A stretch of 46,549 nt of DNA from Gemmatimonadota bacterium (GTDB taxonomy: Bacteria > Gemmatimonadota > Gemmatimonadetes > Longimicrobiales > RSA9), in contig JBDLIA010000017.1 of assembly GCA_039715185.1 (NCBI GenBank), positions 1-46,549 on the forward strand, read 5' to 3'. The first letter of the stretch is position 1; every line of letters starts with the position of its first letter. Shown here piece after piece: positions 1 to 8,075 of the stretch. Under the pieces are notes generated by a model. That model did no database searches. It had not been told where the DNA came from and worked only from the letters and a program-made list of their open reading frames with translations. The position numbers were made by a program, and so were the translations under genes.

Positions 1-260
1 AGGCCGTCGGCGATCCTGGTCACCACGCCGTCGGGTGTCACCCGCCAGACCGCCTCGCCGAAGCTGGAGATGTAGAGGAAGCCCAGGCGGTCGGAGGCCA
101 TCCCACCCAGGCGGCCCCATGAGCGAATGGTGTCCTGGAGCTGGAGGGTGTGCACCGACGCGACCGTCGGGACTGGCGCCGCCTGCTGCGCGATGGTCGC
201 CGTTGGAGTCAACGCACATGCAAATGCTGCCAGGAGCCCCGCAGACCCGGGAGTTCTCAT
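1..260 (-). CDS. SMP-30/NHL-type beta-propeller protein, secreted (partial, 5' end only)
   Basis: The minus strand is open from an ATG at 260 to the window edge, so only the first 86 codons are visible. AGAAGG lies about 7 nt upstream of the ATG. The N-terminus is a signal peptide (Arg at 2, hydrophobic GLLAAFACAL, then a probable cut near AQQA). The following segment, with GRLGGMASD, LYISSF and VWRVTPDG, has the blade pattern of SMP-30/gluconolactonase or NHL propellers. It resembles the start of the lipoprotein at 32691-33734 (GGM..D..G, then WR..PDG..T), so the two are probably paralogs. The reaction cannot be named. It is divergent from the dioxygenase gene at 428. Confidence 0.8.
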   Translation of the reverse strand, partial: MRTPGSAGLLAAFACALTPTATIAQQAAPVPTVASVHTLQLQDTIRSWGRLGGMASDRLGFLYISSFGEAVWRVTPDGVVTRIADG

Positions 261-427
261 CGATCATCCCTTCTGGTGTCAGGCTTCGTGCCCCGATCCT
301 ACCCATCGCCTGCCTCCACGGACAACCTGGCCGATGTCAAAGTTGGGCAAGCATTCGCGCCCCGAGCTGGCCCGCGCGCAGATTGCTCGGGCTTGGAGGC
401 GGCGAACCAAGGCGATGAGCTGACGCC

Positions 428-1318
428 ATGACAAACGACTCCGAATGGGGCATCGCGTCGCCCAACCAGCTACCAGCCGAGACGCGGCTCGGTACCGTGC
501 GCCTCCAGGTGTCCGACCTGGGCCGATCCGTCGAGTACTACGAAGCCGTCATCGGCATGAAGGCCCTGGCCGACGAAGGCAACTCCGTCTTGCTCGGCGC
601 GCACGGCCACGGCACGCCGCTCGTGGAGTTGCGGGAGAGGCCCGGGGCGCGGCCCGTTCCTCCGCGCGGGAGGCTGGGGCTCTATCACTTCGCGATCCTG
701 CTCCCGGACCGGGCTGCGTTGGGGCGGGTTGTGGGCCACCTGGAGAACATCGGCGTTGCGCCCGGCTCGGCCGATCATCTGGTCAGCGAGGCGCTCTATC
801 TGAGCGACCCCGACGGCCTTGGGATCGAGGTCTATGCCGATCGGCCTAGAGAGAGCTGGCGTCGCCGGGGGCGTGAGCTGGCCATGACGACGGTAGCCCT
901 CGACCGCGACGGGCTCATTGGCGCGAGCGCCGGCGCTCCGTGGAGCGGACTTCCCGCAGGCGCCGTCATCGGCCACGTCCACCTTCACGTGGGGGACCTG
1001 GTCGAGGCGGCGGCGTTCTACCACGAAGCCATCGGCTTCGACAAGACGACCTGGTCGTATCCGGGCGCATTGTTCCTGTCCGCCGGCGGCTACCATCACC
1101 ACCTGGGCTTGAACACCTGGGCGCCTCCGGTGCCGCAGACCGAGGACGACGCGCGGCTGCTGGAGTGGACCGTCGAGTTGCCGACGTCCGAGGACGTGAG
1201 CGCCGCCGCGCGGGCCATCGAGGAGGCGGGTTACGCGGTAGAAGAGGATGAGACGGAGGCGATCGCGACCGACCTCTGGGGAACGCGGGTGAGGTTCGTC
1301 CCGATTGGCCCGGTGTGA
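428..1318 (+). CDS. VOC-family extradiol dioxygenase, CatE-like (two glyoxalase modules)
   Basis: This 296-aa protein has two vicinal-oxygen-chelate modules (about residues 20-140 and 178-292). It carries phrases typical of the Bacillus CatE catechol-2,3-dioxygenase group: LYHFAILLPDR, DHLVSEALYLSDPDG, VIGHVHLHVGD and YHHHLGLNTW. The His residues near 182-186 and 222-224 are the likely Fe(II) ligands. The acidic third ligand expected near the C-terminus is not obvious: the first module ends with IEVYADRP but the second reads DLWGTRVRF. Ring cleavage of a catechol is inferred from the family; the natural substrate is unknown. The protein is cytoplasmic. It overlaps the next gene by 4 nt (GTGA), which suggests translational coupling. 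Confidence 0.85.
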   Translation: MTNDSEWGIASPNQLPAETRLGTVRLQVSDLGRSVEYYEAVIGMKALADEGNSVLLGAHGHGTPLVELRERPGARPVPPRGRLGLYHFAILLPDRAALGRVVGHLENIGVAPGSADHLVSEALYLSDPDGLGIEVYADRPRESWRRRGRELAMTTVALDRDGLIGASAGAPWSGLPAGAVIGHVHLHVGDLVEAAAFYHEAIGFDKTTWSYPGALFLSAGGYHHHLGLNTWAPPVPQTEDDARLLEWTVELPTSEDVSAAARAIEEAGYAVEEDETEAIATDLWGTRVRFVPIGPV

Positions 1319-2295
1319 GCAAAACCTCTCGCAGGCTGTCGACCCTGCTCTTGCTGGCTGTCTCGGTGGCCGCGTGCGACGGCGCTATCGAGCCCGAGGG
1401 CGTGCCGGCCGCCCCCCGCGGCGTGAGCGCTGAGATCCTGCCGTCGCTTGCGGGCAACCGGGTGACGATCGCCTGGGAGGCCGTTCCGGGGGCGACATCC
1501 TACCGGGTCGATGTCGGCTCGGCACCCGGCCTCTCGGACCTCGGCTCCCTGGGGGACGTCGCGGAACCGACCGCCGAGATGGATCTCGTCGTTGGCGAGG
1601 CGTTCATCCAGGTGGGCGCGGACAACGAGTTCGGCTCCGGCCCGGCGTCCGCGCCCGTCGTCGTTCACTCGCTCGACCTCAGGGATGTCGTCCAGGCCCT
1701 GTACCTGGGCAGCGGCCCGCTGTGCGAGATGGCCGACGGCGCTTGCGTGACCTTCAGCGGCGGTCGCTTCAAGGGCTTCCCGCTTGGGACCCACGTCACG
1801 GTTCGGATCTCTACCACCCTGGGCGACGAAGCGATCGCCGCCGTCGTCGAGTCGCTGGAACAGGTGGAGGACGCGACTCTCGGCCAGGTGACGGTCGAGT
1901 GGAGCGTCACCGAGGATCCAGACCCGATCCCCGGCCTCGACGAGGTGACCGGCACCCGACACCCGGATCCGCAGTCCGTCGGCTGTCCGTTCGAGCGCGG
2001 CTGCACGATCCACCAGTTCCGCACGTTCCCTGTCCTGGCGTCGAGCCGCGCGGTACAGAAAATCTCCAGCATCCAGGCCTTCCCGCACGACATCGTCGGG
2101 CACGGCATCCTGGGCATGAACCACATCGAGGGGCCGATCGCGTCGCTGATGGGTGGGCCGCCGCCGGTCTTCGCCGGGGCTCTGTTCCCGCGCCTCAGCC
2201 CCTACGATGCGGCGGCCGCACGGGCGGTGTACGCCTCCGGAGTCGAGCCCGGTGCGGGCAGGGCGACGTTCCAGTCCCTGGGGCTGGTGAAATGA
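1315..2295 (+). CDS. Lipoprotein with Fn3-like region and a metzincin-like C-terminal domain
   Basis: The GTG at 1315 overlaps the upstream stop. The 326-aa product starts with a lipoprotein signal (LLLLAVSVAAC), so it is probably membrane-anchored outside the cytoplasm. Residues about 30-115 read like a fibronectin type III module. The C-terminal third resembles the end of a matrixin-type metalloprotease: HDIVGHGILGMNH at 258-270, a Met-turn-like SLMGG near 279, then LSPYDAAAARAVYA. The histidine spacing differs from HExxHxxGxxH: there is one extra residue before the second His and another before the third, and the catalytic Glu is Asp. It may be an inactive or divergent peptidase. Function is not assigned beyond this. 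Confidence 0.7.
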   Translation: MSKTSRRLSTLLLLAVSVAACDGAIEPEGVPAAPRGVSAEILPSLAGNRVTIAWEAVPGATSYRVDVGSAPGLSDLGSLGDVAEPTAEMDLVVGEAFIQVGADNEFGSGPASAPVVVHSLDLRDVVQALYLGSGPLCEMADGACVTFSGGRFKGFPLGTHVTVRISTTLGDEAIAAVVESLEQVEDATLGQVTVEWSVTEDPDPIPGLDEVTGTRHPDPQSVGCPFERGCTIHQFRTFPVLASSRAVQKISSIQAFPHDIVGHGILGMNHIEGPIASLMGGPPPVFAGALFPRLSPYDAAAARAVYASGVEPGAGRATFQSLGLVK

Positions 2296-2410
2296 GAGGT
2301 CACCAGCCGGGCCCAGTCGCCGCCGGACTTGCGTCGCCTTCGGCGCGGCCGACATCCTTGGCGCGCCCACCCCGAAAAGCTGCGTTCTTGTGCATGGAGA
2401 GGCACCCTCT

Positions 2411-2881
2411 GTGAACTGGGAAGCGATTGGTGCGATCGGCGAGAGCCTCGGCGCGGTGGCCGTCGTAATCTCACTTGCCTACCTGGCCGTGCAGATTCGC
2501 ACGCAGAACGACGAGTCCCGACGCGCGGCGATGCACGAAATCTCGGTCGGCTTCCGAGAGAGCATCTGCACGTTCACGGACGCCCGAATGGCAGACCTTT
2601 TCACGAGAACAAACCGCGGCGACGACTCGCTCACGGATGCCGAGACACTCCAGCTGATCGTTGGGATTCAGCGGGTCTTCCGTGTTTGGGAAGAGGCCCA
2701 TGGACACTACGTCCACGGCAGGCTGGCCCCGGACATATGGGAGGCCATGCTCCGGCAGTACGCGTCGTACCTGGCCGCTCCCGGATTCCAGATGGTCTGG
2801 CGCTTGCGCAAGAATTTCTACAACGAGGCCTTCCGCACCTTCGTCGACGAGCTGCCCCGCACCGAGTACACGATCCGCTGA
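2411..2881 (+). CDS. Single-pass membrane protein of unknown function (NWEAIGA type)
   Basis: The start is GTG 2411, because GGAGAGG at 2396-2402 lies 8 nt upstream; an in-frame GTG at 2390 lacks a comparable site. The protein has 156 residues. The N-terminus (NWEAIGAIGE followed by GAVAVVISLAYLAVQI) is one transmembrane helix, and the rest is a soluble, mostly helical domain rich in aromatic and charged residues. It is a clear paralog of the product of 23200-23697. No catalytic motif is visible and I do not recognise a characterised family. It follows the metzincin-like gene after a 115-nt gap. Confidence 0.75.
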   Translation: MNWEAIGAIGESLGAVAVVISLAYLAVQIRTQNDESRRAAMHEISVGFRESICTFTDARMADLFTRTNRGDDSLTDAETLQLIVGIQRVFRVWEEAHGHYVHGRLAPDIWEAMLRQYASYLAAPGFQMVWRLRKNFYNEAFRTFVDELPRTEYTIR

Positions 2882-2884
2882 CCG

Positions 2885-3151
2885 GTGCCGACTTCCCCAC
2901 CTGATGCGACCGGCTCGCCCCGCCCACACACCTTCCGGGAAGGCCTCGGCTGCGGCTTGCTGGTCATGGGCCTGCCGGGCCTGGCGATCGGCTTGATCGG
3001 CCTGCTAGGCCTGAGCGACCGGGTCGAGCTGGAGTTCTTCGGGATCGAGCTGAACAGCACGCCGGGCCGGTTCGTCTGGGTGGTGGGAATGGTGATCGCG
3101 ATCGTGGTCGGAGTCGTCCTCCTGCTGCAAGGAAAGGGCCCCGCCGGCTAA
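2885..3151 (+). CDS. Small two-TM membrane protein, unknown function
   Basis: This 88-aa frame starts at GTG 2885, 3 nt after the previous stop, and has no clear Shine-Dalgarno, so expression probably relies on coupling. It has two hydrophobic segments (GCGLLVMGLPGLAIGLIGLLGL and FVWVVGMVIAIVVGVVLLL) flanking a short loop with FFGIELNSTPGR, and third codon positions are strongly G/C. These properties support a real inner-membrane protein. I do not recognise a family. Its stop codon lies in the loop of a hairpin (3136-3165). Confidence 0.6.
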   Translation: MPTSPPDATGSPRPHTFREGLGCGLLVMGLPGLAIGLIGLLGLSDRVELEFFGIELNSTPGRFVWVVGMVIAIVVGVVLLLQGKGPAG

Positions 3152-3165
3152 CGCCGACGGGACCC
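3136..3165 (+). terminator. Hairpin overlapping the stop codon of the small membrane protein
   Basis: Bases 3136-3148 pair with 3153-3165 apart from two A-C mismatches. The 4-nt loop TAAC contains the TAA stop codon. There is no U-tract, so intrinsic termination is uncertain; it may instead protect the 3' end of the mRNA. Confidence 0.35.
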
Positions 3166-3186
3166 CTCCACGTAGGTCGCTGCGGT

Positions 3187-3205
3187 GCGCGGCCCGGCGC
3201 CGCGC
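3187..3205. terminator. GC hairpin between convergent genes
   Basis: GCGCGGC (3187-3193) and GCCGCGC (3199-3205) form a 7-bp stem with a 5-nt loop, between the plus-strand gene ending at 3151 and the minus-strand gene ending at 3222. It lacks a U-tract on either strand, so a bidirectional terminator role is only suggested by position. Confidence 0.3.
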
Positions 3206-3221
3206 CCCGTAGCCCCTTGCC

Positions 3222-5819
3222 CTAGCCTTCCGCTTCCAGGCCCGCGTCCAGTGCCTTCTCGATACGCGCGAGGGACTCGGCCAGGTGAGCCCGCGTGTAC
3301 GCGCCGCCCGCCGCAGCGTTGCGGATACTGCCGCGCAGCTGCGTCAACTGCGCCCTCGCGACCGAGCGCGCGTCTGCCGGCGTGCCCTGGGCCGGCTCCA
3401 CGATGAGGTTCGTCATGGCGTCCAGATAGGCGCGCTGCAGATCGCGCCGCGACGCGGAGATCGTCCGCGCCGACAGGTCGCTCCAGATTGCGTCCGTGAG
3501 CGCGCCGAACAGCTCGGGAATCGTGACCACGTTGGTGTAGCCGAACTTGGTCTCGCTGTCCCGGATCCGCGCCAGCCGGGCCGCGCCCAGGAGCTGGTTC
3601 AGCACGTTGGACTGGAGGTTCAGCGTGAGGGAGTGATAGGGGAAGTCGTAGCGACCGTTGATCGTGTTCGCCTGTCCCCAGCCGGACCGCCGTTCCGGTC
3701 CGATGCTCTGCAGCATCTCCTCACTCAGAGTCAGCGCGTCAACGGCGAACACCCTGTCGACCAGCAGCGCGAGCGCCTTCTCCTGCTCCGTCTTGGGGAC
3801 GTTGACGAACGGCTGGCGGCCGTCGCCGAACCGGTCGCGGTTCATGTACTGCCCGCCGATGTACTTGACCGCCGGGGCCACCGCGCGCGCGTACTCGTTC
3901 ATGAGCTGCCCCAACGCGCCCCGCATTTCGGCGTAGGGCGTGTTGTCCTCCAGGACGTACTCCGGCAGCCGCTCCCACATCCCGCGGATCAGCTCGCTGC
4001 GCTCCGCGCCCCAGGCCAACGGGTCGGCGCCCAGGTCGTACACGTTGATCGTCGGATCCAGCGCGCCCGGCCCGCCGGCCTCGGTACCGAACATGTGCTC
4101 CAGCTTGGAGACGTCGCGCGCCGCCGCGTCCGCCTCTTCCTGGTCGTTCGCGTATCCGTACGTGATCACCCAGCGGTCGTAGGAGCCCGGAGCGGAAGTG
4201 TACCAGTGCCCGTTGGCGCCGTTCGCGCTGAGGTTGATCGTCGGGTACTCCATCACCGAGCTGAACACGCCGTTGCGGCTCGTGAAGTCGGTGTCGTGAA
4301 GCAGCTCGTTGGGCGTGCTCGCCGACGAGCGGAAGTTGTGCTGGAGTCCCAGCGTGTGCCCCACCTCGTGCATCACCACCCAGATGGTGAACGCCTCCAG
4401 GATCTCGTCGGGCAGCGGGGCGCCCGGGTCCGCCTCGCCCTTCGCCGCGAGGAGAAGCCCGGCCAGCGAGCCCTGCGCCTCCAGCGCCGTGCCGAAGCCG
4501 GGCAGCTCCACGCCCGGCGCCTCGCCCTCCGGGGCCTCGAACGCGCCAACTCCCAGCGCCTGGTCGAAGGCCTCGGCCGCGGTCATGGGGTTCACCAGGT
4601 TGCGCCACGTGTTGCGGAAGCCCCTGAACATGTTGGCCTCGAACAGGATGTCCGCGTCGAGCGTCTCGCCGGTGCGGGGATCGACCTTCGACGGTCCGAT
4701 CGCGCCGTATCCGGGCCGGTCGGACGTATTCCAGCGCAAAGTGGAGTACTGCATGTCGTCCGGGTCGGCGCCCTCCGGCAGGTCGCGCGCTTCCAGGGCG
4801 CCCTCCCAGCCGGCGGCCTCGAACGCCCGATTCCAGCGCTCCACGCCCTCCTTGAACCAGCCTCGGTACTCGTCGGGCACGTTGTGGTCGATGTAGTAGA
4901 CGATGGGCTGGACCGGCCTCCAGCGATCGCCCACCTGCTCGCCGCGCTCGAGCCGCCAGCGGTTCACGTAGCGCCGGAAGAACGTGCTGTCTTCCAGGCT
5001 GAAGTCCTTGTGCACCGTGGTGAAGTTGCCGAGCCGCTCGTCGGCGAGCCTGCGCTCCATGGGCAACTCGGGCAGGCGCGCGAGCGTGTAGTGGACCGAC
5101 AGCGAAATGTAGCGGCCGTCGGGAACAGACGGCAGCCCGACCGGCTGACCGGGCTTGAACGTCAGGCGCGTGCGGATGCCGACGTTGTTCTCGAAGCCCT
5201 TGGTCTCCTCCAGGAAGCTGCGGCCCTTGTCGAAGGAGACGCTACCGGGCTGACCCGTGCGCGTCCGCGCGACGAAGCGCAGCCTGCGGCTCACCCCCGA
5301 AAGATCGGACACGAACCATTCGGTCACGTCGATGACCGCCGCCGAGTCGGGCCGCGTGGCCTCCACCTTCGCGCTCTGCACGACCGAGGATCCCAGCGTG
5401 ATGTCCACCGCGTCCTGTGCCCGCGCGTCGTCCGGGGCGCCGAAACGGTGCGGCCGCTGCATGAGGTAGAGCTTTTCCCCGTGCCGTTCCAGCGCCATCA
5501 GGTCCATCTCGAAAAACGACAGCGTGGTCCCGCCGAACAGGCCGCCGGCGCCGATGCCCTGGGCGACGCGCATGTCCATCAGGAAATCCTGATCGAGCTG
5601 CTCGGGCATGACCGCCAGGTACAGCTTGCCGTCCTTGCGGTACATGTCGAAGTAGCCCTCGATGTGCTCCGCACCGTCCACGAGCTTCTCGAACGGGTCC
5701 TTCTCTTCCTCGCCGTCGCCATCCTTTTGGGCGACCGCGACGGCGGGCGCCGCCAGCATGACGGCCAACGCCAGGGTCGCCTGGCGCATCCACCAATTGA
5801 TGCCTGTCCTACGGGTCAT
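3222..5819 (-). CDS. Secreted zinc-dependent metalloprotease, DUF5117/DUF4953 type
   Basis: The start is the ATG at 5819, preceded by GGAGGAAG about 6 nt away; the frame stays open further upstream but without support. The 865-aa product begins with a signal peptide (TLALAVMLAAPAVAVAQ). The N-terminal third (for example GYFDMYRKDGKLYLAV) matches the DUF5117 region that precedes gluzincin-like domains of Bacteroidota and Gemmatimonadota. The zinc site HEVGHTLGLQHNF is at about 484-496, with SVMEYP downstream as the Met-turn region. Extracytoplasmic peptide or protein hydrolysis is expected. At 865 residues it is full length for the family. It is divergent from the homocysteine methyltransferase-like gene across a 184-bp region that contains a 14-bp palindrome. 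Confidence 0.92.
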   Translation of the reverse strand: MTRRTGINWWMRQATLALAVMLAAPAVAVAQKDGDGEEEKDPFEKLVDGAEHIEGYFDMYRKDGKLYLAVMPEQLDQDFLMDMRVAQGIGAGGLFGGTTLSFFEMDLMALERHGEKLYLMQRPHRFGAPDDARAQDAVDITLGSSVVQSAKVEATRPDSAAVIDVTEWFVSDLSGVSRRLRFVARTRTGQPGSVSFDKGRSFLEETKGFENNVGIRTRLTFKPGQPVGLPSVPDGRYISLSVHYTLARLPELPMERRLADERLGNFTTVHKDFSLEDSTFFRRYVNRWRLERGEQVGDRWRPVQPIVYYIDHNVPDEYRGWFKEGVERWNRAFEAAGWEGALEARDLPEGADPDDMQYSTLRWNTSDRPGYGAIGPSKVDPRTGETLDADILFEANMFRGFRNTWRNLVNPMTAAEAFDQALGVGAFEAPEGEAPGVELPGFGTALEAQGSLAGLLLAAKGEADPGAPLPDEILEAFTIWVVMHEVGHTLGLQHNFRSSASTPNELLHDTDFTSRNGVFSSVMEYPTINLSANGANGHWYTSAPGSYDRWVITYGYANDQEEADAAARDVSKLEHMFGTEAGGPGALDPTINVYDLGADPLAWGAERSELIRGMWERLPEYVLEDNTPYAEMRGALGQLMNEYARAVAPAVKYIGGQYMNRDRFGDGRQPFVNVPKTEQEKALALLVDRVFAVDALTLSEEMLQSIGPERRSGWGQANTINGRYDFPYHSLTLNLQSNVLNQLLGAARLARIRDSETKFGYTNVVTIPELFGALTDAIWSDLSARTISASRRDLQRAYLDAMTNLIVEPAQGTPADARSVARAQLTQLRGSIRNAAAGGAYTRAHLAESLARIEKALDAGLEAEG

Positions 5820-5831
5820 TTCTTCCTCCGG

Positions 5832-5845
5832 TCTCAGCGCTGAGA
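5832..5845. promoter_or_regulatory. 14-bp perfect palindrome in the divergent 5819/6004 region
   Basis: TCTCAGCGCTGAGA is perfectly self-complementary and lies 13-26 bp upstream of the metalloprotease start codon, just before its ribosome-binding site. It could be an operator or a 5'-UTR hairpin. No adjacent regulator gene was identified. Confidence 0.35.
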
Positions 5846-6003
5846 TCGTCACAGTCTTGGACGAGGTGCCGGGCGGGACAAGTCGGCAGGCGTCCGCCTC
5901 TCTGGATGCACTAATACCGATGACGGCGCGGGGGTTTGGGTTGCAGTCATGGTCGGCGGTGCGACACGTTGGTCCGCGGATCGCCACACCCTGGGAGGAG
6001 ACG

Positions 6004-6963
6004 ATGGCAAGATATCGAAGCGCACTCCCGCAACTCGGGAGTGATCTGTTTCTGACCGACGGCGGCATCGAGACGACCCTGATCTTCCACGAAGGTCTGG
6101 AGCTGCCGGATTTTGCGACGTTCCCTCTCCTCGGGACGGCCGAAGGCCGCGACGCCCTGCGCAAGTACTTCCGGGCGTACGGAGACATCGCCAGGCGATT
6201 CGGCGTCGGCGTGGTCCTGGAAAGCGCCACCTGGAGGGCCAACCCGGACTGGGCGGCGCGGCTGGGCTACGACGCGGCGGCGCTGGCCGAGGCCAACCGC
6301 GGAGCGATCGGCCTGCTGGAGGAGATCCGGGACGAATACGAGTCGGAAGAGACGCCGGTGGTCATCAGCGGCTGCGTCGGCCCCCGCGGAGACGGCTACT
6401 CGCCGGGAAGCACCATGTCGGAAGAGGAGGCGCACGCGTACCACCGTGAGCAGATAGACACGTTCGCCGATACCGCGGCCGATCTGGTCACCGCCCTTAC
6501 CATGAACTACGTGGAGGAGGCGATCGGGGTCGTGCGCGCCGCCCGGGAAGCGGTCATGCCTGTGGTCATCGCATTTACCGTCGAGACCGACGGCCGCCTG
6601 CCGACGGGCCAATCCTTGAAGGGAGCGATCGAGCAGGTGGACTCAGAGACCTCCGGGTACGCTTCCTACTTCATGATCAACTGCGCGCATCCATCCCACT
6701 TCGAGCATGTCGTGGCGGAGGGCGGCGCCTGGGTGGGCCGCCTGGGGGGGCTGCGAGCGAACGCATCGCGTTTGAGCCACGCGGAACTGGACGAAGCGGA
6801 GGAGCTCGACTCGGGCGATCCCGTCGAGCTGGGCGAGAACTACGCGCGCCTCAAGGGGCTGCTGCCGGCGCTGACCGTGATGGGAGGGTGCTGCGGGACA
6901 GACCACCGTCACGTCGGAAGTATCGCCGAGCGCTGCGTTCCGCTGTTTCGGGTGTCTCCGTGA
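6004..6963 (+). CDS. Homocysteine S-methyltransferase family protein
   Basis: ATG 6004 has GGGAGGAGA directly upstream at good spacing. The 319-aa protein has the Hcy-binding barrel fold: TDGGIETTLIFHEG at the N-terminus, then MINCAHP with Cys227 and MGGCCGTD with Cys296/Cys297. These three Cys are the expected zinc ligands that activate the thiol. By family, it transfers a methyl group from S-methylmethionine, betaine or another donor to homocysteine or a related thiol; the donor is not determinable. It is cytoplasmic. The next gene overlaps its stop codon (GTGA). I saw no recognisable SAM or cobalamin riboswitch in the upstream 184 bp. Confidence 0.88.
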   Translation: MARYRSALPQLGSDLFLTDGGIETTLIFHEGLELPDFATFPLLGTAEGRDALRKYFRAYGDIARRFGVGVVLESATWRANPDWAARLGYDAAALAEANRGAIGLLEEIRDEYESEETPVVISGCVGPRGDGYSPGSTMSEEEAHAYHREQIDTFADTAADLVTALTMNYVEEAIGVVRAAREAVMPVVIAFTVETDGRLPTGQSLKGAIEQVDSETSGYASYFMINCAHPSHFEHVVAEGGAWVGRLGGLRANASRLSHAELDEAEELDSGDPVELGENYARLKGLLPALTVMGGCCGTDHRHVGSIAERCVPLFRVSP

Positions 6964-7928
6964 CCGGCGCGGCCATGCCCGGCGCCGCCGCCACGCGCTC
7001 CGACCGACTGTGGACCGTGGCCCAGGTGGTCGCGTTCGCCGCCACCTTGGTGCTGCTGCTCGGCATGCTGCGGACGCCCGACACGGCGCTCGGCGTTCTC
7101 TGGAACGTCCTGATTCCCCTGGTGCCCGCGTCCCTGCTGATCTCGCCCCAGTTGTGGCGCAACGTGTGTCCGCTCGCGACCGCCAACATGGCGACCAACG
7201 GCCTGGTCGGAAACCGAATCCCGTCCGAGAAGGCCATGCGAGTCGCCGCCAGCGGCGGCATGGTTCTGCTGCTCGTTCTGGTACCGGCGCGCAGGTTCGT
7301 ATTCAACACGAACGGCCCCGCGCTGGCGCTCACCGTCGTGGCGGTGGTCGTCGCCGCTCTCGTGCTCGGCGCCGTGTTCGACGCCAAGGCCGGGTTCTGC
7401 AACGCGGTCTGCCCGGTGCTTCCGGTCGAACGGCTGTACGGTCAACGCCCGCTGCTGCAGCTCGGCAACCCGCGCTGTCCCCGCTGCACGCTGTGCTCGG
7501 TGAAGGGCTGCATCGATCTGTCGCCCCAGAAGGCGGTGCAGGCCGCGCTGGGTCGGAAGGGGCGATCACACGGCTGGCTCATCACCCCCTTCGGGGCGTT
7601 CGCAGCCGGCTTTCCGGGCTTTGTGCTGGGGTACTTCCGCGCCGTGGACGGACCGCTGTCCAGCGCCGGGGCCGTGTACCTGGAGGTCTTCGCCTGGATG
7701 GCCGCGAGCTACATCCTGACGGTGCTGATCGTGCGCCTCTTCGGTGTGGGCTCGGACAGAATGATGCCCGCGCTCGCGGCCGCGGCGGCCGCGCTCTACT
7801 ACTGGTTCGCGGCGCCCTCGCTGGCTGACTTCGCGGGACTGCCGCAGGGCGTCGCGGTGGCGCTCCAGGTAGCGTTCCTGACCCTGGTCGCCGTGTGGTA
7901 CGGACGCGGGTTGAGAGCCCGCGCGTAG
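6960..7928 (+). CDS. Polytopic membrane protein with a 4Fe-4S-type cysteine cluster
   Basis: GTG 6960 overlaps the preceding TGA. The 322-aa product has about seven hydrophobic segments. Between them are cysteines arranged as NVCP (Cys70), FCNAVCPV (Cys147, Cys151) and CxxCxxCxxxxC (173, 176, 179, 184). This recalls the NapH/NosR/RdxA group of membrane ferredoxin-like proteins, which pass electrons across or along the membrane. Only one full four-Cys cluster is evident. Coupling to a homocysteine methyltransferase-like gene is unusual and might mean reductive activation or a shared metal or sulfur context; that is inference. A 75-nt repeat element follows its 3' end. Confidence 0.8.
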   Translation: MTGAAMPGAAATRSDRLWTVAQVVAFAATLVLLLGMLRTPDTALGVLWNVLIPLVPASLLISPQLWRNVCPLATANMATNGLVGNRIPSEKAMRVAASGGMVLLLVLVPARRFVFNTNGPALALTVVAVVVAALVLGAVFDAKAGFCNAVCPVLPVERLYGQRPLLQLGNPRCPRCTLCSVKGCIDLSPQKAVQAALGRKGRSHGWLITPFGAFAAGFPGFVLGYFRAVDGPLSSAGAVYLEVFAWMAASYILTVLIVRLFGVGSDRMMPALAAAAAALYYWFAAPSLADFAGLPQGVAVALQVAFLTLVAVWYGRGLRARA

Positions 7929-8000
7929 ACCGGGAGGCGCTGGGGCGATCTGGGTCGGCAGGCGGCGGCGCCTGATCCTATTCGACTAGACCCCCCTTTT

Positions 8001-8075
8001 TCGCGATTCGCAACTCGTTCGAAATTCGAACGAGTTCGCATCTGCCTATTTGGGAGGTGCGAGCGCCTTGAAGCT
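8001..8075 (+). repeat. 75-nt palindromic repeat element, copy A
   Basis: It begins TCGCGATTCGC and continues with the 25-bp core: arm AACTCGTTCGAA (8012-8023), centre A, arm TTCGAACGAGTT (8025-8036), which pairs perfectly. A 31-nt spacer and TTGAAGCT (8068-8075) complete it. The 5-nt T run just before it is shared with copy B. It lies between convergent genes and overlaps the last bases of the minus-strand gene. Confidence 0.8.

Noticed and set aside
3285-5843. 852-codon open frame on the plus strand
   Set aside because: It is fully antisense to the DUF5117 metalloprotease and is explained by its G/C-rich third positions.
5820-6003. SAM or cobalamin riboswitch upstream of the homocysteine methyltransferase
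   Set aside because: No conserved core was found; only a 14-bp palindrome stands out.
8012-8036. Palindromic cores as intrinsic terminators
   Set aside because: Stems are perfect but have a 1-nt centre and no U-tract on either strand; the T run precedes the stem.
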